DNA of 64,000 bases from Gaiellaceae bacterium (lineage in GTDB: Bacteria > Actinomycetota > Thermoleophilia > Gaiellales > Gaiellaceae): positions 1 through 64,000 of the forward strand of contig JAUJMY010000005.1 in NCBI GenBank assembly GCA_030446625.1, given 5' to 3'. Positions within the stretch are counted from its first letter, which is position 1; every line of letters begins with the position of its first letter. Positions 1 through 8,497 of the stretch are shown here, piece after piece. Below the pieces are notes generated by a model. That model made no database searches. It saw only the letters and a list, made by a program, of their open reading frames with translations, and was not told the DNA's origin. The position numbers were made by a program, and so were the translations under genes.

Positions 1-1
1 C

Positions 2-649
2 GCCGGCGCGCACGTCGTGCTCGACGTGTACCCGTCCGCCGGCACCGTCCCGGTCGACGTGAGCGCGCTCGGCGTCGACTTCGCCGTCGGCGGCAGCGTC
101 AAGTGGCTCTGCGGCGGCCCGGGCGCCGCGTGGCTCTACGTGCGGCCCGACCTCGCGGAGCGCCTCGAGCCGACGCTCGTCGGCTGGCAGGCGCACGCGA
201 CGCCGTTCGAGTTCGCGCCCGAGCTCGTGTACGCACGCGGCGGCGCCCGCTTCCTGACGGGCACGCCGAACGTGCCTGCCCTGCACGCGGCGACGCCGGG
301 GTACGACATCGTCGAGGAGGTCGGCGTCGCGGCGATCCGCGAGAACTCGATCCGGCAGACGACGCTGCTCATCGAGCTCCTCGAGGCGGAGGGGCTGGAG
401 GTCGGGAGCCCGCGCGCGGTGGAGCGGCGGGGAGGCACCGTCACGGTGCGCGTGCCCGACGCCGCCGCCGTGCACGCGGAGCTCGAGGCGCGCGGCGTCC
501 TGTGCGACTTCCGCCCAGACGTCGGGTTGCGGCTCGGCCCGCACTTCTTCAACACCGACGACGAGCTGCGGCTCGCGGCGGCGCAGATCGCCGAGATCGC
601 GGCGACGCGGGCGGGCGGGCAGCGCGCCACGGCGACCGCCGCCGGCTGA
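2..649 (+). CDS. Class V aminotransferase / kynureninase-like PLP enzyme (5' partial)
   Basis: The reading frame is open to the left edge of the window, so the N-terminal half is missing. The visible part contains the PLP-lysine segment (GGSVKWLCGGPG, lysine codon at 101-103), followed by the small C-terminal domain typical of fold-type I class V aminotransferases. The SVKW..GGPG context and the conserved HATPFEF and TGTPNVPAL segments resemble kynureninase and its paralogues. Kynureninase hydrolyses kynurenine to anthranilate and alanine, but nearby paralogues (cysteine desulfurase-like, isopenicillin-epimerase-like) cannot be excluded from half a protein. recQ follows 36 bp downstream on the same strand. 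Confidence 0.75.
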   Translation, partial: AGAHVVLDVYPSAGTVPVDVSALGVDFAVGGSVKWLCGGPGAAWLYVRPDLAERLEPTLVGWQAHATPFEFAPELVYARGGARFLTGTPNVPALHAATPGYDIVEEVGVAAIRENSIRQTTLLIELLEAEGLEVGSPRAVERRGGTVTVRVPDAAAVHAELEARGVLCDFRPDVGLRLGPHFFNTDDELRLAAAQIAEIAATRAGGQRATATAAG

Positions 650-685
650 CCGTTTCCGCGCCCCGGGCGCGGGTACGCCGGTCCG

Positions 686-2302
686 ATGCCGAAGCTGTCG
701 CTCGACGCGCTCGCGCGCGACGCGTTCGGCTACGAGGGGCTGTACCCGCCGCAGCGGGAGGCGATCGAAGCCGCAGTCGGCGGGCGCGACACGCTCGTCG
801 TCATGCCGACGGGCTCGGGGAAGTCGGCGATCTACCAGGTCGCCGGCCTGGCGCTCGAAGGTCCGACGGTCGTCGTCTCGCCGCTGATCGCCCTCCAGCG
901 CGACCAGCTCGAGGCGCTCGAGGAAGCCGCCGCGCCGGCGGCTGTGGCCCTGAACTCGACGCTCCGGGCGTCGGAGCGGCGGGACGCACTCGAGTCTCTC
1001 GCGCGCGACCGGCTCGAGTTCCTGCTGCTCGCTCCGGAGCAGCTCGCGAACGACGAGGTGCTGGAGCAGATCCGCGAGGCGGGTCCGTCGCTCTTCGTCG
1101 TCGACGAGGCGCACTGCATCAGCGAGTGGGGTCACGACTTCCGACCCGACTACCTCCGGCTCGGCGCTGTGGTCGAGGAGCTGGGGCGGCCGACGGTGCT
1201 CGCTCTGACCGCCACGGCGTCGCCGCCGGTGCGCGCCGAGATCGTCGAGCGGCTGCGGATGCGCGAGCCGCTCGTCGTCGTCCGCGGGTTCGACCGCCCG
1301 AATCTCCGCCTCGCGGTCGAGGACTTCGCGGAGGACGACGCGAAGCGGGAGGCGGTCGTCGCGGCCGTGGCCGGGGAGGAGAAGCCCGGGATCGTCTACG
1401 CGGCGACGCGTGCGCGCGCGGAGGAGCTCGCGCACGAGTTCGCGGCCGCGGGCGTCGAGGCGGTCGCGTACCACGGTGGGATGAAGAAGGACGAGCGCGA
1501 GGAGGCGCAGGAGCGGTTCATGGCCGACGAGCTGGACGCGATCGTCGCGACGACGGCCTTCGGAATGGGCGTCGACAAGCCGAACGTGCGCTTCGTCTTC
1601 CACCTCGACGTGAGCGACTCGGTTGACTGGTACTACCAGGAGATCGGGCGCGGCGGCCGCGACGGCGCGCCCGCGAGCGCGGTGCTGTTCTACAGGCCCG
1701 AGGATCTCGGGCTGCGCCGGTTCTTCGCCGGGGCCGGGAACGTGGACGTGGATGAGGTGGCGGAGGTCGCGGAGGCGGTGCGCGAGCTCGACGCTCCCGC
1801 CGAGCCGGCCGACCTCCGCGAGGAGACGGGGCTCTCGCAGACGAAGGTGACGACCGCGTTGAGCAGGCTCGAGGAGGTGGGCGCGGTCGAGGTGCTGACC
1901 TCCGGCGAGGTCGTCGCTGCGGACGACGCGGAGGCGAGCGCGGTGGACGACGCCGCCGCCGCGCAGGAGCGCAGGCGCGAGTTCGACCGCTCGCGCGTCG
2001 AGATGATCCGCGGCTACGCCGAGCTGCGCGACTGCCGCCGCGCCTACCTCCTCAACTACTTCGGCGAGCCATTCGAGGCGCCGTGCGGGCACTGCGACAA
2101 CTGCGAGCGCGGGGTTGCGGCCGAGGCGGGCGCGGAGCCGTTCCCGCTCGGCGCGCGCGTGCGCCACGAGCGCTGGGGGGACGGAGCGGTGCAGCGCTAC
2201 GAGGGGGAGAAGATGGTCGTCCTCTTCGACGAGGTCGGGTACAAGACGCTCGGCGTCGAGCTCGTCGTGGACGGCGGCCTCCTGCGAGAAGTACGCGCGT
2301 GA
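686..2302 (+). CDS. recQ: ATP-dependent DNA helicase RecQ
   Basis: This 538-residue protein has the RecQ layout. Walker A is TGSGKS at residues 42-47 and the DEAH box is at 140-143 within VVDEAHCISEWGHDF. The second RecA lobe ends with the QEIGRGGRDG motif. The RecQ-Ct zinc site is C450, C467, C470 and C473. Beyond the zinc/winged-helix region there is no HRDC domain. Instead a short tail (LGARVRHERWGDGAVQRYE..) resembles the small SH3/Tudor-like module seen at the end of some helicases. It unwinds DNA during recombination and repair. The ATG is preceded 6 nt upstream by TACGCC, a weak match to the leaderless -10 pattern seen elsewhere in the window. Confidence 0.93.
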   Translation: MPKLSLDALARDAFGYEGLYPPQREAIEAAVGGRDTLVVMPTGSGKSAIYQVAGLALEGPTVVVSPLIALQRDQLEALEEAAAPAAVALNSTLRASERRDALESLARDRLEFLLLAPEQLANDEVLEQIREAGPSLFVVDEAHCISEWGHDFRPDYLRLGAVVEELGRPTVLALTATASPPVRAEIVERLRMREPLVVVRGFDRPNLRLAVEDFAEDDAKREAVVAAVAGEEKPGIVYAATRARAEELAHEFAAAGVEAVAYHGGMKKDEREEAQERFMADELDAIVATTAFGMGVDKPNVRFVFHLDVSDSVDWYYQEIGRGGRDGAPASAVLFYRPEDLGLRRFFAGAGNVDVDEVAEVAEAVRELDAPAEPADLREETGLSQTKVTTALSRLEEVGAVEVLTSGEVVAADDAEASAVDDAAAAQERRREFDRSRVEMIRGYAELRDCRRAYLLNYFGEPFEAPCGHCDNCERGVAAEAGAEPFPLGARVRHERWGDGAVQRYEGEKMVVLFDEVGYKTLGVELVVDGGLLREVRA

Positions 2303-2383
2303 GCCGGTGCGGATCCGCCTCCGTCCCTCGTAGACCGGGGTAGCATCGCGCACGAGCCCGCGACCCGCGCCGAAGGAGAGACG

Positions 2384-2983
2384 ATGCCGTTCGAGGTCCC
2401 ACCGCTCCCGTACGACTACGCCGCGCTCGAGCCGCACATCGACGAGGCGACGATGCGCCTGCACCACGACAAGCACCACCAGGCCTACGTCGACAAGGCG
2501 AACGCGGCGCTCGCCGGGACGGAGTGGGAGGATCGGCCGGTCGAGGACGTGCTCCGCAACCTCGACGCGCTCCCGGAGGACAAGCGGCCGGCCGTCCGCA
2601 ACAACGGCGGCGGGCACGCGAACCACGCGCTCTTCTGGGAGATCATGAGCCCCGACGGCGGCGGCGAGCCCGAGGGCGAGCTCGCGGCCGCGATCGAGAG
2701 CACCTTCGGCGGCCTCGACGCGCTCAAGACGGCGGTGAACGAGGCGGGGGTGAACCGTTTCGGCAGCGGCTGGGCGTGGCTCGTGCGCGACGGCTCGTCC
2801 CTCGCGGTGAGCTCGACGGCGAACCAGGACTCGCCCCTGATGGAGGGGCAGACGCCGCTGCTCGGCATCGACGTCTGGGAGCACGCGTACTACCTGCGCT
2901 ACCAGAACCGGCGCCCCGAGTATCTCGACGCGTGGTGGAACGTCGTCGACTGGCGCACGGTCGCGCGCCGCTTCGCCGCGTAG
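2384..2983 (+). CDS. sodA: Superoxide dismutase, Mn/Fe family (Mn-type signature)
   Basis: The 199-residue protein is normal length for cytosolic Mn/Fe SOD. The four metal ligands are visible: H27 in LHHDKHH, H80 in ANHALFW, and D162 and H166 in DVWEHAYYL. The GGGHANH stretch and the glutamine in STANQDSPL (second-sphere Gln on the C-terminal domain) are characteristic of manganese enzymes rather than iron ones. It converts superoxide to peroxide and oxygen. A good ribosome-binding site (AAGGAGAG) lies 5-12 nt before the ATG, unlike the many leaderless starts nearby. A second, more divergent SOD lies at 8498. Confidence 0.95.
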   Translation: MPFEVPPLPYDYAALEPHIDEATMRLHHDKHHQAYVDKANAALAGTEWEDRPVEDVLRNLDALPEDKRPAVRNNGGGHANHALFWEIMSPDGGGEPEGELAAAIESTFGGLDALKTAVNEAGVNRFGSGWAWLVRDGSSLAVSSTANQDSPLMEGQTPLLGIDVWEHAYYLRYQNRRPEYLDAWWNVVDWRTVARRFAA

Positions 2984-3041
2984 CTGCGCCGGAGCAACTC
3001 GCGCCCGCCGTCGCGGCGTCGATCCCGGCCGGACGGGCCCG

Positions 3042-3047
3042 TACACT
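3042..3047 (+). promoter_or_regulatory. Putative leaderless -10 box of thyX (TACACT)
   Basis: TACACT ends 6 nt before the GTG start of thyX, and no Shine-Dalgarno sequence is present. The spacing would place the transcription start at the start codon itself. The same TANNNT-(6-8 nt)-start arrangement recurs at more than ten genes in the window. Confidence 0.5.
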
Positions 3048-3053
3048 CGCCCG

Positions 3054-4526
3054 GTGGCCGTGGCGCACGACGTGACCTCCGAGCGCAGCGTCCCGGTCCT
3101 CGACCACGGCTTCCTCGCGCTCGACGCCGCTCTCGCGTCCGACCTCGCAGTCGTGAACGGCGCGCGCGTCTCGTTCAACGAGGAGTCGCAGGAGATGGCC
3201 GACCGCGACGCCGGGCTGATCCGCTTTCTGATGCGCGAGCGCCACGGCAGCCCGTTCGAGCACGGCTACTTCCGCTTCCTGGTGAAGGCGCCGCTCTTCG
3301 TCGTCCGCGAGCACCACCGCCACAGAGCCGGCCACTGTCTACCCGGCAGCGCACTGATCTGGATGGAGACGATCGCGCCACGTGCGGGGCGGCTCCTGCG
3401 GAAATGGCCTATCGCGTCGATCTTCCGGAACTGGCACGAAGGCGTCCGCGACTCATTGGGGCGAACACGCCTGCTGCCTGCGTGCAGGAACCTCTCGACG
3501 CGCGTGCTGAACGAGGAGACGCAGCTCTTCGAACTCGGGCGGATGCGTGATGTCTTCCGCTCGGGGACGAAGGAGATCTACGAGTTGCGTGCGGAGCACG
3601 TTCGGCTTCGCTGCACTTCCGATCACCGCGTCCTCACGGCGGAGGGGTGGGCGCGTGCCGGCGACCTCCGCCGCGGCGACTACGTCGCCGTGAGCGGCGT
3701 GCGCGTCACCCGGAGCGGCTCGCAGGTATCGCCGTCGCTCCGCCGCGGGATCGGCGTCTGGACGTCGCTGCAGCGGGCAACGTTGATCAAGCCGGTCGAC
3801 CGCTGTCACGTCTGCGCCAAGCGGTTCCCGCGCGAAGAGCTCGTGCTCGACCACGTCATCCCCGTGGGGCTCGGCCTCCGTCGCGCGCTCGACGTCACGA
3901 ATCTTGCTCCGACGTGCACACGCTGCCACCGCTCGAAGACGGATCTCGAGCAGGCGCTGGCAATGCGGGAGAACAAGACGGCGGGGAGCAAGTTCGTCGC
4001 GCTGGATAGCGATCCCGAGCGCGTCGCCGAAGAGGAGACGTACGACATCGAGATGGAGGGGCCGCACCACAACTTCGTCGCGGATGGTGTGGTCGTCCAC
4101 AACAGCTACAACGAGTGGTCCGGGAGGTATTCGCGGATGGACGCGGAGTTCTACGTCCCGGACTTCGTTCGCACGCAGGTCGGGAAGCCCGGTGCGTACA
4201 CCTTCGAGCCGGTGAGCGACGAGACGCGCGAGGCGGCGCGGCGCGAGATCGAGGAGAACGCCGCGCGGGCGTTCGACGCCTACGAGCGGATGCTCGCGCA
4301 GGGCGTCGCCAAGGAGGTCGCGCGGGCGGTGCTGCCGCTGTCGACGTACACGAAGTACTACTGGAGCTGCAACCCGCGCAGCCTGATGCACTTCTGCGGC
4401 CTGCGGAACCACGAGGCCGCGCAGTTCGAGATCCGCCAGTACGCGGCCGCCGCCGAAGCGTGCCTCGAGCGGCTGATGCCGGTCACGCACGCGGCCTTCC
4501 TCGCGAACGGCCGCGTCTCGCCCTAG
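3054..4526 (+). CDS. thyX: FAD-dependent thymidylate synthase ThyX, interrupted by an intein
   Basis: The precursor is 490 residues. Removing the intein (residues 95-350) leaves a 234-residue ThyX, the usual family size. The signature motif is split by the insertion: the N-extein ends HRHRAGH and the C-extein continues SYNEWSGRYS, which together give the RHRxxSxNExSxRY pattern that binds FAD and dUMP. The C-extein ends with the conserved MHFCGLRNHEAAQFEIR segment. ThyX makes dTMP from dUMP using methylenetetrahydrofolate and FAD/NADPH. A putative leaderless -10 supports the GTG start. FolE2 (folate synthesis) and, in the distal cluster, thymidine kinase are also in the window. Confidence 0.95.
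   Translation: MAVAHDVTSERSVPVLDHGFLALDAALASDLAVVNGARVSFNEESQEMADRDAGLIRFLMRERHGSPFEHGYFRFLVKAPLFVVREHHRHRAGHCLPGSALIWMETIAPRAGRLLRKWPIASIFRNWHEGVRDSLGRTRLLPACRNLSTRVLNEETQLFELGRMRDVFRSGTKEIYELRAEHVRLRCTSDHRVLTAEGWARAGDLRRGDYVAVSGVRVTRSGSQVSPSLRRGIGVWTSLQRATLIKPVDRCHVCAKRFPREELVLDHVIPVGLGLRRALDVTNLAPTCTRCHRSKTDLEQALAMRENKTAGSKFVALDSDPERVAEEETYDIEMEGPHHNFVADGVVVHNSYNEWSGRYSRMDAEFYVPDFVRTQVGKPGAYTFEPVSDETREAARREIEENAARAFDAYERMLAQGVAKEVARAVLPLSTYTKYYWSCNPRSLMHFCGLRNHEAAQFEIRQYAAAAEACLERLMPVTHAAFLANGRVSP
3336..4103 (+). other. Intein with HNH homing endonuclease, inserted in ThyX
   Basis: This in-frame element of 256 residues starts at C95 (block A, CLPGSALIW) and ends VVVHN at N350, followed by extein serine 351. 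Block B is present as CTSDHRVLTAEGW (TxxH). Block F is ETYDIEMEGPHHNFVADG. The terminal His-Asn plus +1 Ser is the standard protein-splicing junction. Between the splicing blocks lies an HNH nuclease: CHVC, DHVIPVG, N in TNLAP, and CTRCHRSK, giving two CxxC zinc pairs and the H-N-H residues. The insertion is in the dUMP/FAD-binding motif, the most conserved part of ThyX, which is typical of homing targets. All splicing residues look intact, so it is probably active. Confidence 0.93.
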
Positions 4527-5117
4527 CTAGGTCCTCATCACGACCGGCGGGTGCTCCGTGTGCCCGCGCGGGTGGACGAGCACGGCCCAACCGTCGAAGC
4601 GCTTCAGCTTGTACGGTGCGTTCAGGTACACGCGCGTCGTGCCGGCATGCACCTTGAACGACCCGCACGGGGCGACTTGCTTCCCGTTGCGCGTCAGGAC
4701 GAGCTCGTAGTAGGCCTCCGGATGCCTGAGGACGGCGAGCCCGCGCACCTCGAGCACCATCGGCCAGTTGCCGCCCTCGTCCCTCTCGCCGAGCCGGATG
4801 ACGGCGGTCGCGTCGCGTTCGCCGCCGAGGCCGCGCATCGCGACCGAGCGCGCGTCGAACTCCTCCCCGCCGCGCGCGAGGTAGCCGGCCGCGAACGCGG
4901 CTGCGGCCAGCGCCGCGGCGACGAGCAGCGCCGCGCGGCCACGCCTCCGTCCCGCGAGGCGCACGACGCCGCCGGACGTGGACGGCGCACGCGCAAGTGC
5001 GACCGGCAGCTCCGGGGGCGGTCCCGCCGCGACGAGCGCGTCGTGGGCGCGGCGCAGCCGTTCGCGCTCCTCCGCGGCGACGTCGGCGAGCAGCTCGTCG
5101 AGCTCGTTGCGTCTCAC
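4527..5117 (-). CDS. Anti-sigma factor, RskA-like, single-pass membrane protein
   Basis: The start is taken as the GTG at 5117, which overlaps the stop codon of the upstream sigma gene (GTGA), giving 196 residues. A short cytoplasmic N-terminal region (residues 1-60, sigma-binding by position) is followed by one transmembrane helix (AALLVAAALAAAAFAAGYLA). An extracytoplasmic domain then resembles the C-terminal domain of anti-sigma-K factors (MVLEVRGLA.., YYELVLTRNG.., CGSFKVHAGTTRVYLN). No zinc-binding HxxxCxxC motif is present, so it is not a ZAS-type factor. It probably holds the adjacent ECF sigma factor inactive at the membrane. The signal it senses is not apparent. Confidence 0.82.
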   Translation of the reverse strand: MRRNELDELLADVAAEERERLRRAHDALVAAGPPPELPVALARAPSTSGGVVRLAGRRRGRAALLVAAALAAAAFAAGYLARGGEEFDARSVAMRGLGGERDATAVIRLGERDEGGNWPMVLEVRGLAVLRHPEAYYELVLTRNGKQVAPCGSFKVHAGTTRVYLNAPYKLKRFDGWAVLVHPRGHTEHPPVVMRT

Positions 5118-5746
5118 GCGAGGTCCTCCGCGAGCAGCTTCGCGAGGCGCCCGAGCCCGCTGCGCGTGCGCGTCTTCACGGTGCCGAGAGGAATCTCGAG
5201 GGCGTTCGCGACCTCGCTCTGCGACATCCCCTTCCAGTACGCGAGCTCGACGACCGCGCGCTCCGGCTCGGGCAGCTCGAGGACGGCGCGGTGGACGCGC
5301 CACGCCAGCCAACCGGCCTCGGCGCGCTCGGCGGGCCCGTGCTCCGGCGACGGCGTCTCCGGCAGCTCTGCCGGCGGATCGCCTCGCGCGCGCATCCTGT
5401 CCACGATCGCGTTCCGCGCGACGGCGTAGAGCCACGACGCGGCTGCGCCGCGGTCAGGACGGTAGCTGCCCGCGGCGCGCCACACCGACGCGAAGGTCTC
5501 CTGGACGGCGTCCTCGGCACGGCCCGGATCCCCGAGCCGCCGCAGCGCGAGAGCGAACACCGGGCGCGCGTAGCGGTCGTAGAGCTCCTCGAATGCGCCA
5601 CGGTCACCGCGCGCGGTACGGCGCAGCAGCTCCGCGTCGCCCGTTCGGACGACGGACAGGGCGGGGCCGGTTGCGGTTCGGCGCGCGTCGTTCAAGCGGG
5701 AAGGTGCCGTCAAGGCGAGGTCCATCTTCTCGTATCGTTTACGCAT
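5114..5746 (-). CDS. ECF RNA polymerase sigma factor (SigK/SigL type)
   Basis: A 210-residue sigma-70 family protein. Region 2 includes FEELYDRYARPVFALALRR, the GRAEDAVQETFASVWRAA segment and SWLYAVARNAIVDRMR. Region 4 includes ELPEPERAVVELAYWKGMSQSEVANALEIPLGTVKTR with its helix-turn-helix. There is no region 1 or 3, as expected for extracytoplasmic-function factors. The first ATG overlaps the end of the upstream SDR gene by 8 bp; a second Met (residue 8) is an alternative start. It is coupled to the RskA-like anti-sigma gene downstream. The two tandem cupredoxin-like secreted proteins that diverge from this operon are plausible but unproven members of its regulon. Confidence 0.92.
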   Translation of the reverse strand: MRKRYEKMDLALTAPSRLNDARRTATGPALSVVRTGDAELLRRTARGDRGAFEELYDRYARPVFALALRRLGDPGRAEDAVQETFASVWRAAGSYRPDRGAAASWLYAVARNAIVDRMRARGDPPAELPETPSPEHGPAERAEAGWLAWRVHRAVLELPEPERAVVELAYWKGMSQSEVANALEIPLGTVKTRTRSGLGRLAKLLAEDLA

Positions 5747-6410
5747 CCGAGCCGCGTCCGGTTTGCAGGAGCCGCCCGCCGTCGACGACGAGGCTCGTCC
5801 CGGTGACGAAGGTCGCTCGCGCCAGGTAGGCGACGGCGTCAGCGACGTCCTCGGGCCTCCCGACGCGCCCGAGCAGCGTCTCGCTCGCTCGCCGCTCGAC
5901 CTGCTCGGGCTCGACGGCGACGGGGCCGGGCGCGATGCCGCAGACGCGGACCTCGGGCGCGAGCGCGCGCGCGAGCACCTTCGTCAGCATCGCCTGCGCC
6001 GCCTTCGCCGCGCAGTGTGGCGCGAAGAGCGGCCACGGCTGGTAGGCGGCGACGTCCTCGATCACGACGAGAAGCCCGCGCGACTCGCGCAGGTGCGCTG
6101 CCGCGGCCTGGGCGAGGAAGAACGTGCTCTTCGCGCTCGCGCCCATCGCGGCGTCCCAATCGGCCTCCGTGATCTCGTCGAGCTCTCGCGGCGCAAAGCC
6201 GTCCGCAGCGGCGTTGACGAGCAGGTCGAGCCCGCCGAGCTCGGCGACGGCGCGCGCGACGACGGCACGTGCGCCGGCCGCCGTCGCGACGTCGCCGTAC
6301 GCGCGGCCGGCGGCCACGACCGCGCCTCCGTCACAGCGGACGCGCGCTGCGACCGCCGCGCCGACGCGGCCCGTCCCACCGGTGACAAGCGCGCGCACCG
6401 CTTGAGTCAT
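5739..6410 (-). CDS. Short-chain dehydrogenase/reductase (SDR)
   Basis: A 223-residue SDR of the classical type. The cofactor motif is VTGGTGRVGAAVA (TGxxxGxG), followed by NAAADG at the structural position of NNAG. The usual YxxxK active site is changed: the aligned segment reads PHCAAKAA, so the catalytic tyrosine appears replaced (cysteine/histidine) while the lysine remains. The C-terminus ends with the FVTGTSLVVDGGR hallmark. It is the first gene of the SDR/sigma/anti-sigma operon. The altered tyrosine makes ordinary dehydrogenase activity doubtful; pteridine-reductase-like relatives also vary here. Substrate unknown. Confidence 0.82.
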   Translation of the reverse strand: MTQAVRALVTGGTGRVGAAVAARVRCDGGAVVAAGRAYGDVATAAGARAVVARAVAELGGLDLLVNAAADGFAPRELDEITEADWDAAMGASAKSTFFLAQAAAAHLRESRGLLVVIEDVAAYQPWPLFAPHCAAKAAQAMLTKVLARALAPEVRVCGIAPGPVAVEPEQVERRASETLLGRVGRPEDVADAVAYLARATFVTGTSLVVDGGRLLQTGRGSDA

Positions 6411-6511
6411 ACCACGGTAAGGAATCGGTTAGGTCTTGCCTGCATATGACAGGTTTGGGGCATACCAGGCATCATCTTCGGGCAGGACCATCGATAGGGG
6501 GAACACAGCAA

Positions 6512-7411
6512 ATGCGGAAGCTCATCATCATCTTCGCCGCGTTCGCGTCGCTGGTGGCGGCCGCGCCAGTCACCGCCGCGACGTTCAACGTGGGGATCAC
6601 ACGCGCAGGCTTCGTGCCCGACGAGCTGACCGTACGCGTCGGCGACACGGTCACGTGGACGAACCTGGACACTCAGGCGCACCAGGTCGTGTCGCAGTCG
6701 CAGGGCAACGTGTTCGCGTCGCCCGTGCTCCAGCCGAACCAGTCGTTCTCGTACACGTTCCGGACCGCCGGCCGGGTGACGGTCACCGATCCGCTGAACC
6801 GGAACCGGAGGATGACGATCACGGTCGGCGCCCCGCAGCAGCAGCCGGGGCTCTCCGTGACGATCGCCGCGCGGCCGCAGGTCGTGATCTACGGGGGCGC
6901 GACGACGATCAGCGGCACGGTCTCGAGCCAGCGTGCCGGCGAGCGCGTCACGCTCTTCGCACAGGCGTGCGGCGGGGCGTTCGCACGCGTCGCGGACGTC
7001 CAGACCGGCACGGGCGGCGCGTACACGTTCACGGGCGTGAAGCCGCTCAACAACACGATCTACCGCGTCGAGGTGCGCAAGGCGACGAGCCCATCCGTCG
7101 CAGTCAAGGTCCGGCCGCGCGTGCGGCTCGGCAAGGTCGCGCCCCGGAAGTTCTCGGTGCGTGTCTTCGCGGCCACCTCGTTCGCGGGCAAGGTCGCGGT
7201 CTTCCAGCGCTTCAACTCGACCCGCCGCGTGTGGGTGAAGGTCCGGACGGTGACGCTGCGTGCGTCCAACACCGGCATCGCTCCGACCGTCGTCTCGGCC
7301 GCGAAGTTCCGGGCGGGGGTCCGGCGGGGGCGGGGGGTTCGCCTCGTCCGCGGCCTGGCGCTGGTGGGCGCGTGCCACCTCCCGGGCCCCACCAACAACA
7401 TCCGGCGCTGA
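6512..7411 (+). CDS. Secreted cupredoxin-like protein with Ig-like repeats (copy A)
   Basis: The ATG at 6512 is chosen because GGGGGA lies just upstream and a signal peptide follows (KLIIIFAAFASLVAAAPVTA), giving 299 residues. Residues ~22-105 form a cupredoxin-like domain (GFVPDELTVRVGDTVTWTN, then AHQVVS with the first copper-type histidine). The C-terminal ligand loop (CxxHxxM) is absent, being replaced by TVTDPLNRNRR, so a type 1 copper site looks impossible. One or two bacterial Ig-like modules follow (VVIYGGATTISGTVSSQRAGERVTLF). It is a close paralogue of the next gene. The last ~35 residues differ from copy B and are glycine/arginine rich, possibly reflecting an old frameshift. Confidence 0.78.
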   Translation: MRKLIIIFAAFASLVAAAPVTAATFNVGITRAGFVPDELTVRVGDTVTWTNLDTQAHQVVSQSQGNVFASPVLQPNQSFSYTFRTAGRVTVTDPLNRNRRMTITVGAPQQQPGLSVTIAARPQVVIYGGATTISGTVSSQRAGERVTLFAQACGGAFARVADVQTGTGGAYTFTGVKPLNNTIYRVEVRKATSPSVAVKVRPRVRLGKVAPRKFSVRVFAATSFAGKVAVFQRFNSTRRVWVKVRTVTLRASNTGIAPTVVSAAKFRAGVRRGRGVRLVRGLALVGACHLPGPTNNIRR

Positions 7412-7548
7412 CGCGGGGGGGCGCGGGGGGAGCGCACAGCTCCCCCGGCGCGCCTGCTGCAAGGAATCCGTAAGCGCCGCAACTTTCGCGCGCGCGGCGG
7501 CGTCAGCAGTAGGTAGTTGCAGTTCCAACAACTGCCTTGTGGGGAATC

Positions 7549-8418
7549 ATGCGCAGGCTCTTGATCGGCTTCGCGGCGCTCCTGGCGCTCGCGGCCGCCT
7601 CGCCCGTCTCCGCCGCGACCGTTTCGATCCGCATCGTGAAGAGCGGCTTCTCGCCGGCCTCGGTCACGATCACCGCCGGCGACACGGTCACATGGACGAA
7701 CGCGGACCGGGTCAACCACCAGGTCGTTTCCGACCGCGGTGCGTTCGTCTCGCCGGTGCTGCGGCCGGGTCAGAGCTACTCGTTCACGTTCCGCGCGGCC
7801 GGGACGTACCGCTATCGCGACGCGCTCGAGCCGACGGAGCGCGCGACGATCATCGTGAGGGGCCCGCCGCCGTCGGTCTCGCTGGGAGCGACGGTCGCGA
7901 TCGTCACCTACGGCGCGGAGACGCACCTCCAGGGGGTCGCCTCCTCGCGGCGAGCGGGAGAGAGCGTGACCCTGCTCGTCCAGCCGTACGGGCAGGCGTC
8001 GTACGCGCAGCTCGCGGTCGTGCAGACGACGGCCGGCGGCGCGTTCGACTTCGTCGTCAAGCCGACGATCCTGACGAACTACCAGGCGCAGTTCCGCGGC
8101 GCGTCGAGCCAGCCGGTGACCGTGCAGGTCTCGCCGAAGATCACGCTCCTGCCGGGGCGGAACGGCTACTTCGTGACGCGCGTCACCGCAGGCCGCTCAT
8201 TCGCCGGACGTTGGGTGTATCTCCAGCGGCGGACCGTCTTCGGGCAGTGGGTCAGCATCGCGAAGTACACGCTCGGCCGCTACTCCGGCAAGCTCTTCCG
8301 CGTGCGGCCGCGGACGACGACGACCTACCGGATCTTCATGACGATCAACCAGGCCGGAACCGGCTACCTGGCGGCGCACAGCGGCACCCAGACGAAGCGC
8401 CCGCTGCGCCGCGGCTGA
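7549..8418 (+). CDS. Secreted cupredoxin-like protein with Ig-like repeats (copy B)
   Basis: A 289-residue paralogue of the preceding gene. The ATG at 7549 has GGGGAA upstream and begins a clear signal peptide (RRLLIGFAALLALAAASPVSA). The cupredoxin-like domain (SGFSPASVTITAGDTVTWTN, VNHQVVS) keeps one histidine, but the loop that should supply Cys-His-Met reads YRYRDALEPTERA. It is therefore probably a binding or structural fold rather than an electron carrier. Ig-like modules follow (VAIVTYGAETHLQGVASSRRAGESVTLL, then a second with ITLLPGRNGYFVTRV). The location is outside the membrane. The two genes arose by tandem duplication; 137 bp separate them. Confidence 0.8.
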   Translation: MRRLLIGFAALLALAAASPVSAATVSIRIVKSGFSPASVTITAGDTVTWTNADRVNHQVVSDRGAFVSPVLRPGQSYSFTFRAAGTYRYRDALEPTERATIIVRGPPPSVSLGATVAIVTYGAETHLQGVASSRRAGESVTLLVQPYGQASYAQLAVVQTTAGGAFDFVVKPTILTNYQAQFRGASSQPVTVQVSPKITLLPGRNGYFVTRVTAGRSFAGRWVYLQRRTVFGQWVSIAKYTLGRYSGKLFRVRPRTTTTYRIFMTINQAGTGYLAAHSGTQTKRPLRRG

Positions 8419-8497
8419 CGCGCGGGCGCGCGGCAGGTCGGCCCGAGGGGGAGCGTTATGCTCCCCCTCGTCCCGTCCAGCAACCAAGGGGGGTCCC

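Noticed and set aside
103-1626. Long plus-strand open frame through the first two genes
   Set aside because: Arginine/alanine-rich low-complexity translation without motifs; it is a GC-skew shadow of the kynureninase-like gene and recQ in another frame.
4527-5435. Longer 302-residue anti-sigma protein
   Set aside because: The extra N-terminal 106 residues are antisense-like arginine-rich sequence inside the sigma gene; the GTG at 5117 overlaps the sigma stop and gives a normal protein.
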